Part shown: piece by piece, positions 59,810 through 64,000 of the stretch
Layout of the letters: the number at the start of each line of letters is the position of its first letter
Numbering within the stretch: position 1 is the stretch's first letter
Origin: Persicaria tinctoria
Lineage: Eukaryota; Streptophyta; Magnoliopsida; Caryophyllales; Polygonaceae
DNA: 64,000 nt
Direction: 5' to 3'
NCBI GenBank assembly: GCA_037127255.1
Contig: JBANSL010000013.1
Span: forward strand, 68,973,188-69,037,187
The notes under the pieces: generated by a model
What the model saw: only the letters and a program-made list of their open reading frames with translations
Told to the model about the DNA's origin: nothing
Database searches by the model: none
Made by a program: the position numbers and the translations under genes

Positions 59810-61750
59810 ACATTTACATATGTAGAATTCTATCAAATATCAATTCTATCGAAACAAATAAGTTAACAAATTAATAGAGAAATTATCAATTAAAATATTA
59901 GAGATGAATAAAAATTACCTCACAAAAAATCTCAACTCGAAATTGGTGGTGATTTGTTATAACATGTCATGCGCGCCGAGAACGATGGCGATTTGGGACT
60001 TCAAGTTATGATTATGAATTTTAGTGCTTTGGTGTTCTTATGTGACTGACCTTGTGATATGATTGGTGTTCTGTGTCGGTAGGCCTTGCCTGAATTCTTT
60101 TACTCATAGAATGTGAATTATACCTGCTGAAATCCTTACTTGTGTTGGTAATAATGATATTATGTGCCCTGATAATATGTGACAGTATGATATTGCGATG
60201 TTGGCATGATATTACCTTTTCTCGAATTATTATTAGCATGAGGTTATGTGGTAATTTGTCTTGCTATGTCGATACCTGATATTCTGCAATACTTGTTGAG
60301 CATGATAGTTTATTAGGATTTATGACATGTGACTGTTTTGAGGCAATATGTAGTATTTATGTATAAACATAGTGTGAAATCATGTTATATTATACTGATG
60401 TGAAATACTTGAAAGCTAAGTGATAGTAGCATGTAGGGTCCATAGAATAAGGTGCAAGTTATCCTAATATAATGGTAAGTGATGTCTTGTGAAGTTAAAT
60501 GTTGTCGTGATAATATTTTATGCTGCTATGTTATTAGACTTTGTTATTGCTAAACCATGAGAGCATGACCGATTCTGTGTTGACAACTTGAACTTGAATT
60601 GCTAAAACGTGATCGTGTTGATATCTCTATGCATTGATAATTCAAAATTGATTTTTCGGATAAATCATTGGCTATGGAAATTAAATGGTGAATTTCTTGG
60701 TTTGCTGAATCTTGTTGAAATGGATTTTGTTGTGCTAACTTGTTGCCTGTTATTAGACTGAAACCCCTATTATGACAAAATTCTGTCGTGTTGGTAGTGG
60801 TAAGTAGGAAACCATGCTGATGTGAATTGCTAAGGTTAAGGCTTGATGTGTTTGTGTGTTACCCTTTCAAAAATGACATTCCTGCTTGATGCATTCTTAT
60901 TTGGTTGACACCTAGAACATGAAATGTTAATGTTGAGTGTTGACGTTCCAATATACTGGTGTGCGACAATGTTGGTAATGTCTATTCATGTTACGGTTTT
61001 GGCGTGACCAATTTCGGTGGTTGGTTGGTTATGATGTGACATGTCTTGGTTATATCTATTCTGATAATGGCTAGAGATTCGTAGATTGGAATTGCTTTTA
61101 GATTGGAACCTAGGAAGAGAATATGAGATTAGCCCTTAGAGGTGGATGATTCCACCTCTTGAGTTCTGAATTTGCTTGATCAACTTAGGACTTAAAGGGT
61201 TTTGAAAGAATTTGGAAACAACTAACTCGGATTTTGAAAAGCTTTGGACGATTTTGAAGTCGAGAGGTTTTTCTTGATTTTGAGAGGTTTTGAGCGGTTT
61301 TGAAAAGGGCTAACTTGGATTTGGGAAGAGCGAAAATGATTGAGAAGTTCAACAATTTTGAGGCCAATCTTTTTCAACTGTGGAGTCTTCTTTGAAACTT
61401 TTCAAACCCGGGCAACTCTATTATACTTCACGAAGTGGATGCAAGTATTGTATGAGGGCGCTTGTAGGGTGCTTGCTAAGACCTAGTGATGATATTGTAG
61501 AACTTTTAGAGTTGTGGTACTTCCAAAAAGTCGAAGCGAGGATGTGATAGGGACGCTTATTGCATACTAGTCAAGGCCAATTGGAGATGTCACGACCGTG
61601 ACTAGGATGTTGTGAGAATCCCGAAAGCCGCAACCGAGATAATTACAAGATCCTTGGACATGGTCCTTAGACTCATCAATATCAAACTTCATCCCCTACC
61701 TTGATTTGGTTTTAGTCTCGGGGACGAGACTTGTTTTTAGAGGTGGATGA
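59810..61750. other. Spacer, probably internal gypsy or decayed DNA
   Basis: No long ORF. The last 60 bases (CTCGGGGACGAGACTTG...AGGTGGATGA) resemble the post-pol end and polypurine tract of plant Ty3/gypsy elements. From 61198 to 61370 there is a loose repetition of GATTTTGAGAGGTTTTGA-like words. Confidence 0.4.
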
Positions 61751-64000
61751 TGTAAAGGCTCGGATTTTTAAATCCTAATTTTCGAAAAAAGAAATTAAAA
61801 AAATGAATGTAAATCGGATATTTCAAGGAAAACTCGTTCTAAATTTAATAAATCAAACTTGAAATTCTTAAAGCGAATTCTGGCCCAAATTTTAACTTTA
61901 AGGATCGAATCCGTCTTTCTTCTCAGGATACAAAAATTCATTGGAATTGCGGTATTCTATTCAGAAATTTTTATTTATTTATTTTAAATTAGGGGGCTTT
62001 TGGGACCATTGGTAACTTGCTTTCTTTCTCCCCTCTCCCTTCATTTTCAATCAACAAATGACAGGCATCCCTTGCCTTAGTCAACAACTATAGCTATAGC
62101 ATCTACAACTTCCTAGCCCTCCAGCTTTTCCCCACCCTACCCCTGCTTCTTCAGGCTTCACCTCTGAATTTCTACAAAGCTACCGATGAACCCAACCCCT
62201 TTTTGTTTCTTCCCATTTCAACCCAAAAACCTCCCTTTCCATCTCAACTCCTCCATTACTCCCTTTTTCTCTGTTCACTTGGCATAGCAAAAACAAACAT
62301 TCAACGCCCTATTCCTTGCAAGCTCGACGCCTCCCTCAAACACCACCACGCCGGCGTCGTCAGCTCCACCTCACCCCAGCATGTCGTCCGCAGAAACCCA
62401 CCAAAAGGCCCTCGTTTCCCCTGTTTTCTGAGCACACCCAAGCGCCTGCAGCCCGGTTCCCCTGTTCGTGGGCAAGGCCGAGACCGGGCTGAGCAATCTC
62501 GGATCCTTCCTCCTCCTTCAAAACCAGCAGCCACCAGTAGCACGACCCGGCCCGCACCTCCTCCCGCCATGTTTTTTCGTTTCGCCGCGGTAAGCCTCTT
62601 CCTCTCGTCCTTTCGCTCGGAACTTCCATAAAGCTCCCACCTTTAATCTCATCCGCCCCCCCTAGGTGGATTCCGGTGAGATCCACCTCTGTCAAGGCCC
62701 GATCGCGCACTGACGACGTTTTCCGGCGAGTCGACGCCTTCGGTGAGCCCCTTTTTCCTCCCCTGGTTCCTTCCTTTTCGATTCCTTGAGTTTTTATCCT
62801 TGTTGCTTGAGCTGACTGAGAAGAGAGGGAGAGCGGAAGCTTGCGAGTGCTGTGAGGGCGTGGGAATGGCGAGAGCGAGGTCGAGTGTGTGGGCGAGGCA
62901 TGAGAGTGAGCGAGCGAGGCTGACGGGTGCGAGATTGCGAGGGGACTGGGGACGGGCCATGGTCGGAGCAAGCTTGGAGAGGCGGAGCCGGAGAGAGCGA
63001 AGTCGAGAGCAGAGAGGCGGAGGAATGAGGAAGAAGAAGGTGAGTTGTCCGAGTGGGACCTGCCCTGCCGCATTAGCACCTGGACCCCACCCTTCCTTTC
63101 TTTTCCGAGTTCAGAAATTGAAAGAGGGAGAGCAAAGTGAGAGATGGGCCATGGGTTGAACGTGGGTCGGTTCCATTGTTTTAGAAAGGGAAAATGTATT
63201 TGACCCATTTCTATTAAAATATGTTCGGTTTTGAAAGATAGAAAACAAGGAAGGCTTGGTTTTGGTAATTTACAATAAATAGGGTCGGTTTGGTAATTAA
63301 AAAGGGATGATTTTATTAAATAAAAATAGTTGGGATTTTAGAGGATTTTGAAAATATACTAACCTAGTCGGATTTGTCTTGAAATAATAATAAAATAAGT
63401 TGATGAAATGGTAATGTTTTATAAATGGATTTTTTTGGATGATTTGAGAAAGCGTTTTGAACGGTGATTTGATCTAACTTGAGGTTTTAAAAGAGTTTGG
63501 GGAAATCTTGGGAAAATGACTTACCTTGCCTAACTTGATGAATAAACTTGATGACTTGTGTGTGATGTTATATGCTTTAAGTAACATTAGGAATAGACTT
63601 ATTTATATTACTTACATATGTGTTAGGTGATCATCTATGACATGTTGGCTTCCTGTGTACCTAATTGTTGCCTTTTGCTGTTCTGCACTTCCAGGTGAGT
63701 TCCTATATGAGCTCACTCAGATTCGAAAAGAGATCTCCCTGCTTGTAGCCATGTGCATACTAGGTGCTTGCATTCATAATAAGCATGCCATGTAGTATCC
63801 TGCTAGGATTGCACTCATGATTGAGCATTCGTTTACTCATTGCTTTTGTAAACAGAACAACCGTTATCTGTGAAGTAACTAGAGTCATTGCTAGGGTTAT
63901 AGGACGACCTAGTCTCATCGGGTCCCGTCCTGAGTCAATCGAGTCATGAACTTCCTTATATTATGAGATGCATGCGGGCTTTATTGTGGATACGGGTTGG
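61751..64000 (+). repeat. Probable long Ty3/gypsy LTR, partial
   Basis: It would start at TGTAAAGGCTCGG after a purine-rich tract and run beyond the window end. It contains an AT-rich first part, a C/T-rich and then GC-rich leader-like stretch (62030-63130), and more AT-rich DNA. ORFs of up to 282 codons on both strands in the GC-rich part overlap each other and match nothing known, so I do not call them genes. No second LTR is in view to confirm it. Confidence 0.45.

Noticed and set aside
62203..62631. 142-codon plus-strand ORF, with a 282-codon minus-strand ORF (62360-63208)
   Set aside because: Overlapping frames in the GC-rich leader of a probable LTR; composition rather than protein signal.

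Overview
This is a window of eudicot plant nuclear DNA. The supporting signs are intron-bearing plant genes (a ubiquitin-activating enzyme E1 copy, an aconitase copy, a senescence-regulator S40 gene), AT-rich spacers, and dense Ty1/copia, Ty3/gypsy, L1-type LINE, hAT, Mutator, CACTA, Tourist and Stowaway material. No rRNA, tRNA gene or CRISPR array was seen. Everything was read by eye from sequence and translation; no search was run.

Layout. 1-1.7 kb: an LTR-like GC-rich word array and a small hypothetical ORF. 1.97-4.12 kb: a complete 2.15-kb non-autonomous LTR element with 257-bp LTRs and a 5-bp target duplication. 6.07-7.84 kb: the end of a Ty3/gypsy pol followed by a reverse-transcriptase-type C-terminal ORF that runs into a (TAA)n array (7.86-8.5 kb). 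8.69-24.84 kb: one Ty1/copia element on the minus strand, pulled apart by nested insertions: an LTR-like block, a 2.25-kb solo LTR, a CACTA element carrying gene-like fragments, a hAT element, and a Mutator-like element inside the 5' LTR that itself hosts a further element. 25.0-28.9 kb: a four-exon E1 copy on the minus strand, in frame for 978 codons except one TAG, with Ser in place of the catalytic Cys. 31.3-35.9 kb: three LINE 3' ends, a SINE-like repeat and two Stowaway-like MITEs. 35.9-37.04 kb: nested hAT-type elements. 37.3-37.8 kb: a small intact plus-strand gene with a TATA box. 38.5-45.4 kb: a duplicated 1.1-kb block flanking a non-processed aconitase pseudogene. 48.06-48.61 kb: an intact S40-family gene. 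49.3-53.9 kb: a Tourist-like element split by a 2.09-kb LINE. 54.3-59.8 kb: gypsy, LINE, Stowaway, foldback and hAT transposase remnants. 61.75 kb to the end: probably a long Ty3/gypsy LTR.

Only two protein genes look intact and host-like (37406-37786 and 48057-48611). The most unusual signals are: (1) several LTR-type elements each carry many dispersed copies of their own short self-complementary word; (2) the E1-like gene has lost its catalytic residues but kept its frame almost completely; (3) a (TAA)n array starts just after the stop codon of a reverse-transcriptase-type ORF, suggesting a LINE-like microsatellite tail.
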